Source: Eutreptiella sp. 'Long Island Sound 2002' (taxonomy: Eukaryota > Euglenozoa > Euglenophyceae > Eutreptiales > Eutreptiaceae). From it: a stretch of 64,000 bases of DNA. The translations under genes were made by a program, and so were the position numbers. Positions 16,901-30,557 of the stretch are shown here, piece after piece. The stretch's first letter is position 1; every line of letters begins with the position of its first letter. The DNA is taken from positions 12,893,079 to 12,957,078 of the forward strand of contig OZ038400.1 in NCBI GenBank assembly GCA_964036045.1, written 5' to 3'. A model generated the notes under the pieces. It saw nothing but the letters and a program-made list of their open reading frames with translations. It made no database searches and was not told where the DNA came from.

Positions 16901-19900
16901 GCCAAGAACTCTGCCATCAGTACCCCTGGGCCAAGAGCTCTGTCTTCAGTACCCCTGGGCCAAGAACTCTGTCATCAGTACCCCTGGGCCAAGAACTCTG
17001 TTATCAGTACCCCTGGGCCAAGCACTCTGTCATCAGTACCCCTGGGCTAAGAACTCTGTCATCAATACCCCTGGGCCAGGAACTCTGTCATCAGTAACCC
17101 TGGGCCAAGAACTCTGTGATCAGTACCCCTGGGCCAAGAACTCTGTCATCAGTACCCCTGGGCCACGAACACTGTCATCAGTACCCCTGGGCCAAGAACT
17201 CTGTCATCAGTACCCTTGGACCAAGAACTCTGTCATCAGTACCCCTGGGACGAGAACTCTGTCTTCAGTACCCCTGGGCCAAGAACTCTGCCATCAGTAC
17301 CCCTGGGCCAAGAGCTCTGTCTTCAGTACCCCTGGGCCAAGAACTCTGTCATCAGTACCCCTGGGCCAAGAACTCTGTCATCAGTACCCCTGGGCCAGGA
17401 ACTCTGTCATCAGTACCCCTGGGCCAAGAACTCTGTCCTCAGTACCCCTGGGCCAATAACTCTGTCATCAGTCCCCCAGGGCCAAGAACTCTGTCTTCAG
17501 TACCCCAGGGCCAAGAACTCTGTCATCGGTACACCTGGACCAAGAACTCTGTCATCAGTACCCCTGGGCCAAGAACTCTGTCATCCGTACCCCTGGGCCA
17601 AGACCTCTGTCTTCAGTACCCCTGGGCCAAGAACTCTGTCATCAGTACCCCTGGGCGAATAACTCTGTCTTCAGTACCCCTGGGCCAAGAACTCTGTCAT
17701 CAGGACCATTGGGCCAAGAGCTCTGTAATCAGTACCCCTGGGCCAAGAACTGTGTCATCAGTACCCCTGGCCCAAGAACTCTGTCATCAGTACCCCTGGG
17801 CCAAGAACTCTGTCATCAGTACCCCTGGGCCAAGAACTCTGTCATCAGTACCCCTGTGCCAGGAACTCTGTCATCAGTACCCCTGGGCCAAGAACTCTGT
17901 CATGAGTACCCCTGGGCCAAGAACTCTGTCATCAGTACCCCTGGGCCAAGAACTCTGCCTTCAGTACCCCTGGGCCAAGAACTCTGTCCTCAGTACCCCT
18001 GGGCCAAGAGCTCTGTCATGAGTACCCCTGGGCCAAGAACTCTGTCATCAGTACCCCTGGACCAACAACTCTGTCTTCAGTACCCCTGGGCTAAGAACTC
18101 TGTCATCAGTACCCCAGGGCCACGAAATCCGTCTTCAGTACCCCAGGGCCAAGAACTCTGTCATCAGTACCCCTGGGCCAAGAACTCTGTCTTCAGTACC
18201 CCTGGGCCAAGAACTCTGTCATCAGTACCCCTCAGCCAGAAACTGTGTCATCAGTACCCCTGGGCCACGTACTCCGTCATCAGTACCCCTGGGCCAAGAA
18301 CTCTGTCTTCAGTATTCCTGGGCCAAGAACTCTGTTATCAGTACCCCTGGGCCAACAACTCTATCATCAGTACCCCTGGGCCAAGATCTCTGTCTTCAGT
18401 ACCCCTGGACCAAGAAGTATGTGTTCAGTACCCCTGGGCCAAGAACTCTGTCATCAGTACCCCTGGGTCAAGAACTCTGTCATCCGTACCCCTGGGCCAA
18501 GAACTCTCTCATCAGTACCCCTGGGCCAAGAACTCTGTCTTCAGTACGCCTGGGCCAAGACTTCTGTCATCAGTACCCCTGGGCCAAGAACTCTGTCATC
18601 AGTACCCCTGGGCCAAGAACTCTGTCATCAGTACCCCAGGGCCAAGAGCTCTGTCCTCAGTACCCCTGGGCGAACAACTCTGTCACCAGTACCTCTGGGC
18701 CAAGAACTCTGTCTTCAGTACCCCTGAGCCAAGAACACTGTCATCAGTACCCCTGGGCCAAGAACTCTGTCATCAGTACCCCTGGCCCAAGTACTCTGTC
18801 ATCAGTACCCCTGGGCCAAGAACTCTGTCATCAGTACCCCTGGGCCAAGAACTCTGTCATCAGTACCCCTGGGCCAAGAACACTGTCATCAGTACCCCTG
18901 GGCCAACAACTCTGTCATCAGTACCCCTCGGCCAAGAACTCTGTCATCAGTACCCCTGGGCCAAGAACTCTGTCATCAGTACCCCTGGGCGAAGAACTCT
19001 GTCTTCAGTACCCCTGGGCCAAGAACTCTGTCTTCAGTACCCCTGGGCCAAGAACTCTGTCATCAGTACCCCTGGGCCAAGAACTCTGTCATCCGTACCC
19101 CTGGGCCAAGAACTCTGTCCTTGGTACCCCTGGGCCAAGAACTCTGTCTTCAGTACCCCTGGCCCAAGAACTCTGTCATCAGTTCCCCTGGGCCAAGTAC
19201 TCTGTCATCAGTACTCCTGGGTGAAGAACTCTGTCATCAGTACCCCAGGGCCAAGAACTCTGTCATCAGTACCCCTGGGCCAACAACTCTGTCATCAGTA
19301 CCCCTGGGCCAAGAACTCTGTCATCAGTACACCTGGGCCAAGAACTCTGTCATCAGTACCCCTGGGCCAAGGACTCTGTCTTCAGTACCCCTGGGCCAAG
19401 AACTCTGTCATCAGTACCCCTGAGCCAAGAACTCTGTCATCAGTACCCCTGGGCCAAGAACTCTGTCATCAGTACCCCTGGGCCAAGAACTCTGTCTTCA
19501 GTACCCCTGGGCCAAGAACTCTGTCATCAGTACCCCTGGGCCAAGCACTCTGTCTTCAGTACCCCAGGGCCAAGAACTCTGTCTTCAGTACCCCTGGGCC
19601 AATAACTCTGTCATCAGTACCCCTGGGCCAAGAACTCTGGCTTCAGTACCCCTGGGCCAAGAACTCTGTCATCAGTACCCCTGGGCCAGAAGCTGTGTCA
19701 TCAGTACCCCCCGGCCAAGTACTCTGTCATCAGTACCCCTGGGCCAAGAACTCTGTCTTCAGTACCCCTGGGCCAAGAACTCTGTCATCAGTACCCCTGG
19801 GCCAAGAACTCTATCATCAGTACCCCTGGGCCAAGAACTCTGTCTTCAGTACCCCCGGGCCAAGAACTATATGTTCAGTATCCCTGGGCCAAGAACTCTG

Positions 19901-22900
19901 TCATCAGTACCCCTGGGCCAAGAACTCTGTCATCGATATCCCTGGGCCAAGAACTCTGTCTTCAGTACCCCTGGGCCAGTAATTCTGTCGTCAGTGACCC
20001 TGGGCCACGAATTCTGTCATCAGTACCCCTGGGCCAACTACTCTGTCATCAGTACCCCTGGGCCAAGAACTCTGTCATCAGTACCCCAGGGCCAAGAACT
20101 CTGTCCTCAGTACCCCTGGGCCAACAACTCTGTCACCATTACCCCTGGGCCAAGAACTCTGTCTTCAGTACCCCTGGGCCAAGAACTCTGTCATCAGTAC
20201 CCCTGGGCCAAGAACTCTGTCTTCAGTGACCCTGGGCCAAGATTTCTGTCATCAGTACCCCTGGGCCAACTACTCTGTCATCAGAACCCCTGGGCCAAGA
20301 ACTCTGTCATCAGTACCCCTGGGCCAAGAACTCTGTCCTCAGTACCCCTGGGCCAACAACTCTGTAACCAGTACCCCTGGGCCAAGAACTCTGTCTTCAA
20401 TACCCCTGGGCCAAGAAATCTGTCATCAGTACCCCTGGGCCACGAACTCTGTCTTCAGTACCCCTGGGCCAAGAACTCTGTCTTCAGTTCCCCTGGGCCA
20501 AGAACTCTGTCATCAGTACCCCTGGGCCAAGAACTCTGTCATCCGTACCCCTGGGCCAAGAACTCTGTCATCGGTACCCCTGGGCCAAGAGCTCTGTCTT
20601 CAGTACCCCTGGCCCAAGAACTCTGTCATCAGTACCCCTGGGCCAAGTACTCTGTCATCAGTACCCCTGGGTCAAGAACTCTGTCGTCAGTACCCCTGGG
20701 CCAAGAACTCTGTCATCAGTACCCCAGGGCCAAGAACTATGTCATCAATACTCCTGGGCAAACAACTCTGTCATCAGTACCCCTGGGCCAAGAACTCTGT
20801 CATCAGTACCCCCGGGCCAAGAACTCTATCATCAGTACCCCTGGGCCAAGAACTCTGTCTTCAGTACCCCTTGGCCAAGAACTCTGTCATCAGTACCCCT
20901 GGGCGAAGAACTCTGTCATCAGTACCCCTGGGCCAAGAACTCTGTCATCAGTACCCAAGGGCCAAGAACTCTGTCTTCAGTACCCCAGGGCCAAGAACTC
21001 TGTCATCAGTACCCCTGGGCCAAGAACTCTGTCTTCAGTACCCCTGGGCCAAGAACTCTGTCATCAGTACCCCTGGGCCAGAAACTGTGTCATCAGTACC
21101 CCTGGGCCAAGTACTCTGTCATCAGTACCCCAGGGCCAAGAACTCTGTCCTCAGTACCCCTGGGCCAAGAACTCTGTCATCAGTACCCCTGGGCCAAGAG
21201 CTCTATCATCAGTACCCCTGGGCCAAGAACTCTGTCTTCAGTACCCCTGGGCCAAGAACTATGTGTTCAATACCCCTGGGCCAAGAACTCTGTCATCAGT
21301 ACCCCTGGGCCAAGAACTCTGTCTTCAGTACCCCTGGGCCAAGAACTCTGTCATCAGTACCCCTGGGCCAAGAACTCTGTCTTCAGTGACCCTGGGCCAA
21401 GATTTCTCTCATCAGTACCCCTGGGCCAACTACTCTGTCATCAGTACCCCTGGGCCAAGAACTCTGTCATCAGTACCCCAGGGCCAAGAACTCTGTCCTC
21501 AGTACCCCTGGGCCAACAACTCTGTCACCAGTACCCCTGGGCCAAGAACTCTGTCTTCAGTACCCCTGGGCCAAGAACTCTGTCATCAGTACCCCTGGGC
21601 CAAGAACTCTGTCATCAGTATCCCTGGGCCAAGAACTCTGTCTTCAGTACCCCTGGGCCAAGAACTCTGTCTTCAGTACCCCTGGGCCAAGAACTCTCTC
21701 ATCAGTACCCCTGGGCCAAGAACTCTGTCATCCGTACCCCTGGGCCAGGAACTCTGTCATCGGTACCCCTGGGCCAAGAACTCTGTCTTCAGTACCCCTG
21801 GCCCAAGAACTCTGTCATCAGTACCCCTGGGCCATGTACTCTGTCATCAGTACCCCTGGGCCAACTACTCTGTCATCAGTACCCCTGGGCCAAGAACTCT
21901 GTCATCAGTACCCCAGGGCCAAGAACTATGTTATCAGTACCCCTGGGCCAAGAACTCTGTCTTCAGTACCCCTGGGCCAAGAACTCTGTCATCAGTACCC
22001 CTGGGCCAAGAACTCTGTCATCAGTACCCCAGGGCCAAGAGCTCTGTCTCCAGTACCCGAGGGCCAAGAACTCTGTCATCAGTACCCCTCGGCCAAGAAC
22101 TCTGTCTTCAGTACCCCTGGGCCAAGAACTCTGTCATCAGTACCCCTGGGCCAGAAGCTGTGTCATCAGTACCCCTGGGCCAAGTACTCTGTCATCAGTA
22201 CCCCTGGGCCAAGAACTCTGTCTTCAGTACCCCTGGGCCAAGAACTCTGTCATCAGTACCCCTGGGCCACGAACTCTATCATCAGTACCCCTGGGCAGAG
22301 AACTCTGTCTTCAGTACCCCTGGGCCAAGAACTATGTGTTCAGTACCCCTTGGCCAAGAACTCTGTCATCAGTATCCCTGGGCCAAGAACTCTGTCATCC
22401 GTACCCCTGGGCCAGGAACTCTGTCATCAGTACCCCTGGGCCAAGAACTCTGTTTTCAGTGACCCTGGGCCAAGATTTCTGTCATCAGTAACCCTGGGCC
22501 AACTACTCTGTCATCAGTACTACTGGGCCAAGAACTCTGTCATCAGTACCCCAGGGCCAAGAACTCTGTCCTCCGTACCCCTGGGCCAACAACTCTGTCA
22601 CCAGTACCCCTGGGCCAAGAGCTCTGTCTTCAGTACCCCTGGGCCAAGAACTCTGTCATCAGTACCCCTGGACCAAGAACTCTGTCTTCAGTGACCCTGG
22701 GCCAAGATTTCCGTCATCAGTACCCCTGGGCCAACTACTCTGTCATCAGTACCCCTGGGCCAAGAACTCTGTCATCAGTACCCCAGGGCCAAGAACTCTG
22801 TTATCAGTACCCCCGGGCCAACAACTCTGTCACCAGTACCCCGGAGCCAAGAACTCTGTCTCCAGTACCCCTGGGCCAAGAACTCTGTCATCAGTACCCC

Positions 22901-25900
22901 TGGGCCAAGAACTCTGTCATCAGTACCCCTGGGCCAAGAACTCTGTCTTCAGTACCCCTGGGCCAAGAACTCTGTCTTCAGTACCCCTGGGACAAGAACT
23001 CTGTCATCAGTACCCCTGGGCCAAGAACTCTGTCATCCGTACCCCTGGGCCAAGAACTCTGTCATCGGTACCCCTGGGCCAAGAACTCTGTCTTCAGTAC
23101 CCCTGGCCCAAGAACTCTGTCTTCAGTACCCCTGGCCCAAGTACTCTGTCATCAGTACCCCTGGGTCAAGAACTCTGTCGTCAGTACCCCTGGGCCAAGA
23201 ACTCTGTCATCAGTACCCCAGGGCCAAGAACTCTGTCATCAGAACCCCTTGGCCAACAAGTCTGTCATCAGTACCCCAGGGCCAAGAACTCTGTCATCAG
23301 TACCCCTGGGCCAAGAACTCTGTCATCAGTACCCCTGGGCCAAGAACTCTGTCATCAGTACCCCTGGGCCAAGAACTCTGTCATCAGTACCCCAGAGCCA
23401 AGAACTCTGTCTTCAGTACCCCAGGACAAGAACTCTGTCATCAGTACCCCTGGGCCAAGAAGTCTGTCTTCAGTACCCCTGGGCCAAGAACTCTGTCAAC
23501 AGTACCCCTGGGCCAGAAACTGTGTCATCAGTACCCCTGGGCCAAGTACTCTGTCATCAGTACCCCTGGGCCAAGAACTCTGTCTTCAGTACCCCTGGGC
23601 CAAGAACTCTGTCATCAGTACCCCTGGGCCAAGAACTCTATCGTCAGTACCCCTGGGCCAAGAACTCTGTCTTCAGTACCCCTGGGCCAAGAACTATGTG
23701 TTCAGTACCCCTGGGCCAAGAACTCTGTCATCAGAACCCCTGGGCCAAGAACTCTGTCTTCAGTACCCCTGGGCCAAGTACTCTGTCTTCAGTGACCCTG
23801 TGCCAAGATTTCTGTCATCAGTACCCCTGGGTCAACTACTCTGTCATCAGTACCTCTGGGCCAAGAACTCTGTCATCAGTACCCCAGGGCCAAGAACTCT
23901 GTCCTCAGTACCCCTGGGCCAACAACTCTGTCACCAGTACCCCGGGGCCAAGAACTCTGTCTTCAGTACCCCTGGGCCAAGAACTCTGTCATCAGTACCC
24001 CTGGACCAGGAACTCTGTCTTCAGTGACCCTGCGCCAAGATTTCTGTCATCAGTACCCCTGGGCCAACTACTCTGTCATCAGTACCCCTGGGCCAAGAAC
24101 TCTGTCATCAGTACCTCAGGGCCAAGAACTCTGTCCTCAGTACCCCTGGGCCAACAACTCTGTCACCAGTACCCCGGGGCCAAGAAATCTGTCTTCAGTA
24201 CCCCTGGGCGAAGAACTCTGTCATCAGTACCCCTGGGCCAAGAACTCTGTCATCAGTACCCCTGGGCCAAGAACTCTGTCTTCAGTACCCCTGGGCCAAG
24301 AACTCTGTCTTCAGTACCCCTGGGACAAGAACTCTGTCATCAGTACCCCTGGGCCAAGAAATCTGTCATCAGTACCCCTGGACCAAGAACTCTGTCATCG
24401 GTACCCCTGGGCCAAGAACTCTGTCATCAGTACCCCTGGGCCAAGAACCCTGTCATCAGTACCCCTGGCCCAAGAACTCTGTCATCAGTACCCCTGGGCC
24501 AAGTACTCTGTCATCAGTACCCCTGGGTCAAGAACTCTGTCGTCAGTACCCCTGGGCCAAGAACTCTGTCATCAGTACCCCAGGGCCAAGAACTCTGTCA
24601 TCAGAACCCCTTGGCCAACAACTCTGTCATCAGTACCCCTGGGCCAAGAACTCTGTCATCAGTACCCCTGGGCCAAGAACTCTGTCATCAGTACCCCTGG
24701 GCCAAGAACTCTGTCATCAGTACCCCTGGGCCAAGAACTCTGTCTTTAGTACCCCTGGGCCAATAACTCTGTCATCAGTACCCCTGGGCCAAGAACTCTG
24801 TCATCAGTACCCCTGGGCCAAGAACTCTGTCATCAGTACCCCAGAGCCAAGAACTCTGTCTTCAGTACCCCAGGGCCAAGAACTCTGTCATCAGTACCCC
24901 TGGGCCAAGAACTCTGTCTTCAGTACCCCTGGGCCAAGAACTCTGTCAACAGTACCCCTGGGCCAGAAACTGTGTCATCAGTACCCCTGGGCCAAGTACT
25001 CTGTCATCAGTACCCCTGGGCCAAGAACTCTGTCTTCAGTACCCCTGGGCCAAGAACTCTGTCATCAGTACCCCTGGGCCAAGAACTCTATCATCAGTAC
25101 CCCTAGGCCACGAACTCTGTCTTCAGTACCCCTGGGCCAAGAACTATGTGTTCAGTACCCCTGGGCCAAGAACTCTGTCATCAGTACCCCTGGGCCAAGA
25201 ACTCTGTCTTCAGTACCCCTGGGCCAAGAACTCTGTCTTCAGTGACCCTGTGCCAAGATTTCTGTCATCAGTACCCCTGGGCCAACTACTCTGTCATCAG
25301 TACCCCTGGGCCAAGAACTCTGTCATCAGTACCCCAGGGCCAAGAACTCTGTCCTCAGTACCCCTGGGCCAACAACTCTGTCACCAGTACCCCTTGGCCA
25401 AGAACTCTGTCTTCAGTACCCCTGGGCCAAGAACTCTCTCATCAGTATCCCTGGGCCAAGAACTCTGTCTTCAGTACCCCTGGGCCAAGAACTGTGTCAT
25501 CAGTACCCCTGGGCCAAGAACTCTGTCATCCGTACCCCTGGGCCAAGAACTCTGTCATCAATACCCCTCGGCCAAGAACTCTGTCTTCAGTACCCCTGGC
25601 CCAAGAACTCTGTCATCAGTACCCCTGGGCCAAGTACTCTGTCATCAGTACCCCTGGGTCAAGAACTTCGTCGTCAGTACCCCTGGGCCAAGAACTCTGT
25701 CATCAGTACCCCAGGGCCAAGAACTCTGTCATCAGTACCCCTGGGCCAACAACTCTGTCATCAGTACCCCTGGGCCAAGAACTCTGTCATCAGTACCCCT
25801 GGGCCAAGAACTCTGTCATCAGTACCCCTGGGCCAAGAACTCTGTCTTCAGTACCCCTGGGCCAATAACTCTGTCATCAGTACCCCTTGGCCAAGAACTT

Positions 25901-27724
25901 TGTCATCAGTACCCCTGGGCCAAGAACTCTGTCATCAGTACCCCTGGGCCAAGATCTCTGTCTTCAGTACCCCAGGGCCAAGAACTCTGTCATCAGTACC
26001 CCTGGGCCAAGAAGTCCGTCTTCAGTACCCCTGGGCCAAGAACTCTGTCATCAATACCCCTGGGCCAAGTACTCTGTCTTCAGTACCCCTGGGCCAAGAA
26101 CTCTGTCATCACTACCCCTGGGCCAACAACTCTGTCATCAGTACCCCTGGGCCAAGAACTCTGTCATCAGTACCCCTGGGCCGAGAACTCTGTCTTCAGT
26201 ACCCCTGGGCCAAGAGCTCTGTCATCAGTACCCCTGGGCCAAGAACTCTATCATCAGTACCCCTGGGCCAAGAACTCTGTCTTCAGTACCCCTGGGCCAA
26301 GAACTATGTGTTCAGTACCCCTGGGCCAAGAACTCTGTCATCAGTACCCCTGGGCCAAGAACTCTGTCATCCGTACCCCTGGGCCAAGAACTCTGTCATC
26401 AGTACCCCTGGGCCAAGAACTCTGTCTTCAGTGACCCTGGGCCAAGATTTCTGTCATCAGTACCCCTGGGCCAACTACTCTGTCATCAGTACCCCTGGGC
26501 AAAGAACTCTGTCATCAGTACCCCTGGGCCAAGAACTCTGTCCTCAGTACCCCTGGGCCAACAACTCTGTCACCAGCACCCCTGGGCCAAGAACTCTGTC
26601 TTCAGTACCCCTGGGCCAAGATCTCTGTCATCAGTACCCCTGGGCCAAGAACTCTGTCATCAGTACCCCTGGGCCAAGTACTCTGTCATCAGTACCCCTG
26701 GGCCAAGAACTCTGTCATCCGTACCCCTGGGCCAAGAACTCTGTCGGCGAAACCCCTGGGCCAAGAACTCTGTCTTCAGTACCCCTGGCCCAAGAACTCT
26801 GTCATCAGTACCCCTGGGCCAAGTACTGTGTCATCAGTACCCCTGGGTCAAGAACTCTGTCGTCAGTACCCCTGGGCCAAGAACTCTGTCGTCAGTACCC
26901 CAGGGCCAAGAACTCTGTCATCACTACCCCTGGGCCAACAGCTCTGTCATCACTACCCCTGGGCCAAGAACTCTGTCATCAGTACCCCTGGGTCTAGAAC
27001 TCTGTCATCAGTACCCCTGGGCCATGAACTCTGTCTTCAGTACCCCTGGGCCAAGAACTCTGTCATCAGTACCCCTGGGCCAAGAACTCTGTCATCAGTA
27101 CCCCTGGGCCAAGAACTCTGTGTTCAGTACCCCTGGGCCAAGAACTCTGTCTTCAGTACCCCTGGGCCAAGAACTCTGTCATCAGTACCCCTCGGCCAAG
27201 AACTCTGTCATCAGTACCCCTGGGCCAAGAACTCTGTCTTCAGTACCCCTGGGTCAGGAACTCTGTCATCAGTACCCCTGGGCCAAGAACTCTGTCATCA
27301 GGACCCCTGGGCAAAGAACTCTGTCATCAGTACCCCTGGGCCGGGAACTCTGTCATCAGGACCCCCGGGCCAAGAACTCTGTCTTCAGTACCCCTGGGCC
27401 AAGAACTCTGTCATCAGTTCCCCTGGGCCAAGAACTCTGTCATTAGTACCCCTCGGCCAAGAACTCTGTCATCAGTACCCCAGGGCCGAGAACTCTGTCT
27501 TCAGTACCCCAGGGCCAAGAACTCTGTCATCAGTACCCCTGGGCAGAGAACTCTGTCTTCAGTACCCCTGGGCCAAGAACTCTGTCATCAGTACCCCTTG
27601 GGCCAAGAACTCTGTCATTGGTACCCCTGGGCCACGAACTCTGTCATCAGTACCCCTGGGCCAAGAACTCTGTCATCAGTACCCCTGGGCCAAGAACTCT
27701 GTCATCAGTACCCCTGGGCCAAGG
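13906..27724 (+). repeat. Main 29-bp satellite array
   Basis: Roughly 476 head-to-tail copies of the 29-bp unit, with scattered substitutions and rare indels. Variants such as ..CTCAGT.., CAACAACTCTGTCACC and AAGATTTCTGTCATC recur in the same order at intervals (for example near 14600, 15900, 20230, 21380, 22690 and 26430), showing higher-order blocks of many monomers. Because 29 is not a multiple of 3 and the unit has no stop in any plus frame, very long plus-strand open frames arise automatically. I find no start context, splice signal or non-repeat coding sequence that would make it a gene. Confidence 0.97.
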
Positions 27725-27725
27725 T

Positions 27726-30166
27726 AGGCATTTGTGAAGTGGAATGCATTCTGAAGGTGGTAGGAGGCCGTAGTGCAGTGCAAAGTATACCCAGCACCCT
27801 CCTTGTATGGCGATAAACATCCCGAGTTTTTACCCCGATGTTACTAGTGAGCGGTGGACCTTAATGGTGCTGCGGCGGCTGGACAATGTTTTGGTTTGGC
27901 AGAGCGGGTTCAGATGTCCATGCCCTGATCCCAGGGACCGCACCAACGGGATTGGCTTGGGGCACAGCAGCCGTGGATACATCCTGAAGGGGTCCCTTGG
28001 GTTGCCGACTATGCCTATGGAGAACTACCGGGAAGCATGCCTTTTTTGTATGTATGGTTTGTGGTAAACAGCGGTGAGACCAGCAAGGGGAGCATCCCAG
28101 GTGAGCAACTATGGGTTGGAATGTGATGTAATAATGGGGGGGAAGGCATTTGTGAAGTTGAATGCATTCTGAAGGTGGTGTTAGGCCGTGGTGCAGTGCA
28201 AAGTATACCCAGTACCCTCCTTGTATGGCGATAAACATCCCGAGTTTTTACCCCGATTTTACTAGTGAGCGGTGCACCTTAATGGAGCTGCGGCGGCTGC
28301 ACCATGTTTTGGTTTGGCAAAGCGAGTTCAGATGTCCATGAACTGATCCGAGAGACCTCACGAACGTGATTGGCTTGGGGCACAGAAGCCGTGGATACAT
28401 CCTGAAGGGCCCCCTTGCGTTGCCGACTATGCCTATGGAGAACTACCCAGAAACATGCCTTTTTTGTATGTATGGTTTGTTGTAAATAGCGGAGAGACCA
28501 GCAAGGGGAGCATCCCGGGTGAGCAACTATGGGTTGGAATGTGATGAGATGATGGAGAGGAAAGCATTCGTGAAGTGGAGTGCATTCTGAAGGTGGGAGG
28601 AGGTTGTGGTGCAGTGCAAAGTATACCCAGCACCCTCCTTGTATGGCGAAAAACATCCCCAATTTTTACCCCGATTTTACTAGTGAGCGGTGGACCTTAA
28701 TGGAGCTGCGGCGGCTGGACAATGTTTTGGTTTGGCAGAGCGGGTTCAGATGTTCATGCCCTGATCCGAGAGACCTCACCAACGCGATTGGCCTGGGGCA
28801 CAGAAGCCGCGGATACATCCTGAAGGGGTCCCTTGGGTTGCCGACTATGCCTATGGAGAATTACCCAGAAACATGCCTTTTTTGTATGTATGGTTTGTGG
28901 TAAACAGCGGAGAGACCAGCAAGGGGAGCATCCCGGGTGAGCAACTATGGGTTGGAATGTGATGTAATGATGGAGAGGAAAGCATTTGTGAAGTGGAATG
29001 CATTCTGAAGGTGGTAGGAGGCCGTGGTGCAGTGCAAAGTATACCCAGCACCCTCCTTGTATGGCGAAAAACATCCCCAATTTGTACCCCGATTTTACTA
29101 GTGAGCGGTGGACCTTAATGGAGCTGCGGCGGCTGGACAATGTTTTGGTTTGGCAAAGCGGGTTCAGATGTCCATGCCCAGATCCAATAGACCTCACCAA
29201 TGTGATTGGCCTGGGGCACAGAAGCCCTGGATACATCCTGAAGGGGTCCCTTGGGTTGCCGACTATGCCTATGGAGAACTACCCAGAAACATGCCTTTTT
29301 TGTATGTATGGTTTCTGGTAAATAGCGGAGAGACCAGCAAGGGGAGCATCCCGGGTGAACAACTCTGGGTTGCAATGTGATGTAATGATAGAAGGGAAGG
29401 CATTTCTGAAGTGGACTGCATTCCGAAGGTAGTAGGAGGCCGTGGTGCAGTGCAAAGTATACCCAGCACCCTCCTTGTATGGCGAAAAACATCCCCAATT
29501 TCTACCCCGATTTTACTAGTGAGCGGTGGACCTTAATGGAGCTGCGGCGGCTGGACAATGTTTTGGTTTGGCAAAGCGGGTTCAGATGTCCATGCCTTGA
29601 TTGCGGAGATCCCAGGAAGGTGATTGGCTTGGGGCACAGAAGCCGTGGATACATCCTGAAGGGGTCCCTTGGGTTGCCGACTATGCCTATGGAGAACTAC
29701 CCAGAAACATGCCTTTTTTGTATGTATGGTTTGTGGTAAACAGCGGAGAGACCAGCAAGGGGAGCATCCCGGGTGAGCAACCATGGGTTGGAATGTGATG
29801 TAATCATGGAGCGAAAGGCATTTGTGAAGTTGAATGCATTCTGAAGGTGGTAGGAGGCCGTGGTGCAGTGCAAAGTATACCCAGCACCCTCCTTGTATGG
29901 CGATAAACATCATTTACTAGTGAGCGGTCGACCCTATTGGAGCTGCGGCGGCTGGACAATGTTTTGGATTGGCAAAGCGGGTTCAGATGTCCATTTACAC
30001 ATCCAAGAGACCTCACCAACCGGATTGGCGTGGGGCACAGAAGCCCTGGATACATTCTGAAGGGCTCCCTTAGGTTGCCGAATATGCCTATGGAGAACTA
30101 CCCAGAAACATGCCTTTTTTGTATGTATGGTTTGTGGTAAACAGCGGAGAGACCAGCAAGGGGAGT
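27726..30166 (+). repeat. 418-bp tandem repeat, about 5.8 copies
   Basis: Units begin with an (A)GGCATTTGTGAAG-like motif at 27726, 28144, 28562, 28980, 29398 and 29816, spaced exactly 418 bp. Each holds conserved stretches such as ACTAGTGAGCGGTGGACC, GGCGGCTGGACAATG and CCTATGGAGAACTACC. The last copy has a deletion of about 20 bp near 29910 and ends around 30166. Open frames of 85-127 codons appear in each copy on both strands, but they differ in frame and length between copies and show no known domain. Confidence 0.93.
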
Positions 30167-30195
30167 GCCATGCATTTTGAATGACAATGCATGGC
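30167..30195. other. Perfect 10-bp inverted repeat (hairpin)
   Basis: GCCATGCATT and AATGCATGGC flank a 9-base loop. A degenerate copy of the loop and right arm (TTTTGAATGACAATGC) recurs near 30403. It marks the exact point where the 418-bp repeat ends. Function unknown. Confidence 0.6.
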
Positions 30196-30533
30196 GGGAA
30201 CAAATCCACCAATGAACATCTCATCACATTAGTGCCAGAGAGTCACCCGTGAGGCTGAACCTTTACTAGGTAGCACGTTCAGCGTCGATAATCCACGTTG
30301 TCTTGCAGGGTCCTCAGAGGCTCTGCAATCGCCGTGCATTTTTTTGCTTCACTGTTGACTACCCTAGCCACAGCTGTGCTACCCAGCTGGGTGCAGTGCA
30401 TGAGCTTTTGAATGACAATGCTTGGTGTGGTTCGGTTAAATCGCCAGGGCAGCAGGGTTCACCCAGATAGCTAGGATCCATAGAGCGAAAAAAAAACCAA
30501 AAAAAAAATGTCCGACAGACAATAGGATATTCC
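30196..30533. other. Unique spacer ending in A-tracts, before telomere-type repeat
   Basis: About 340 bp with no open frame of note. It ends with two A-tracts (30488-30510) some 25 bases before the CCCTAA run. The A-tracts could be the tail of a retroposed sequence that landed on telomeric DNA, but no element body is recognisable. Confidence 0.5.
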
Positions 30534-30557
30534 CCCTAACCCTAACCCTAACCCTAA
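30534..30557 (+). repeat. Interstitial telomere-type repeat (CCCTAA)x4
   Basis: Four perfect CCCTAA units, followed after CC directly by the 29-bp satellite. On the plus strand CCCTAA is the orientation of a left chromosome end, so the array on the right would have been subtelomeric and everything on the left would lie beyond the old end. Confidence 0.8.

Noticed and set aside
13874-27816. Many plus-strand open frames of 100-860 codons with a 29-residue repeat (PLGQELCHQYPWAKNS-type)
   Set aside because: They come from a 29-bp repeat with no stop in any plus frame; one frame reads all three phases in turn. Several overlapping frames encode the same peptide, and there is no non-repeat coding sequence, start or splice evidence.
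27807-30227. Repeated 85-127-codon frames on both strands of the 418-bp repeat, as a tandem gene family
   Set aside because: Frames overlap on opposite strands, differ between copies and have no recognisable motif. Structured RNA (5S, snRNA) was considered but no signature was seen.
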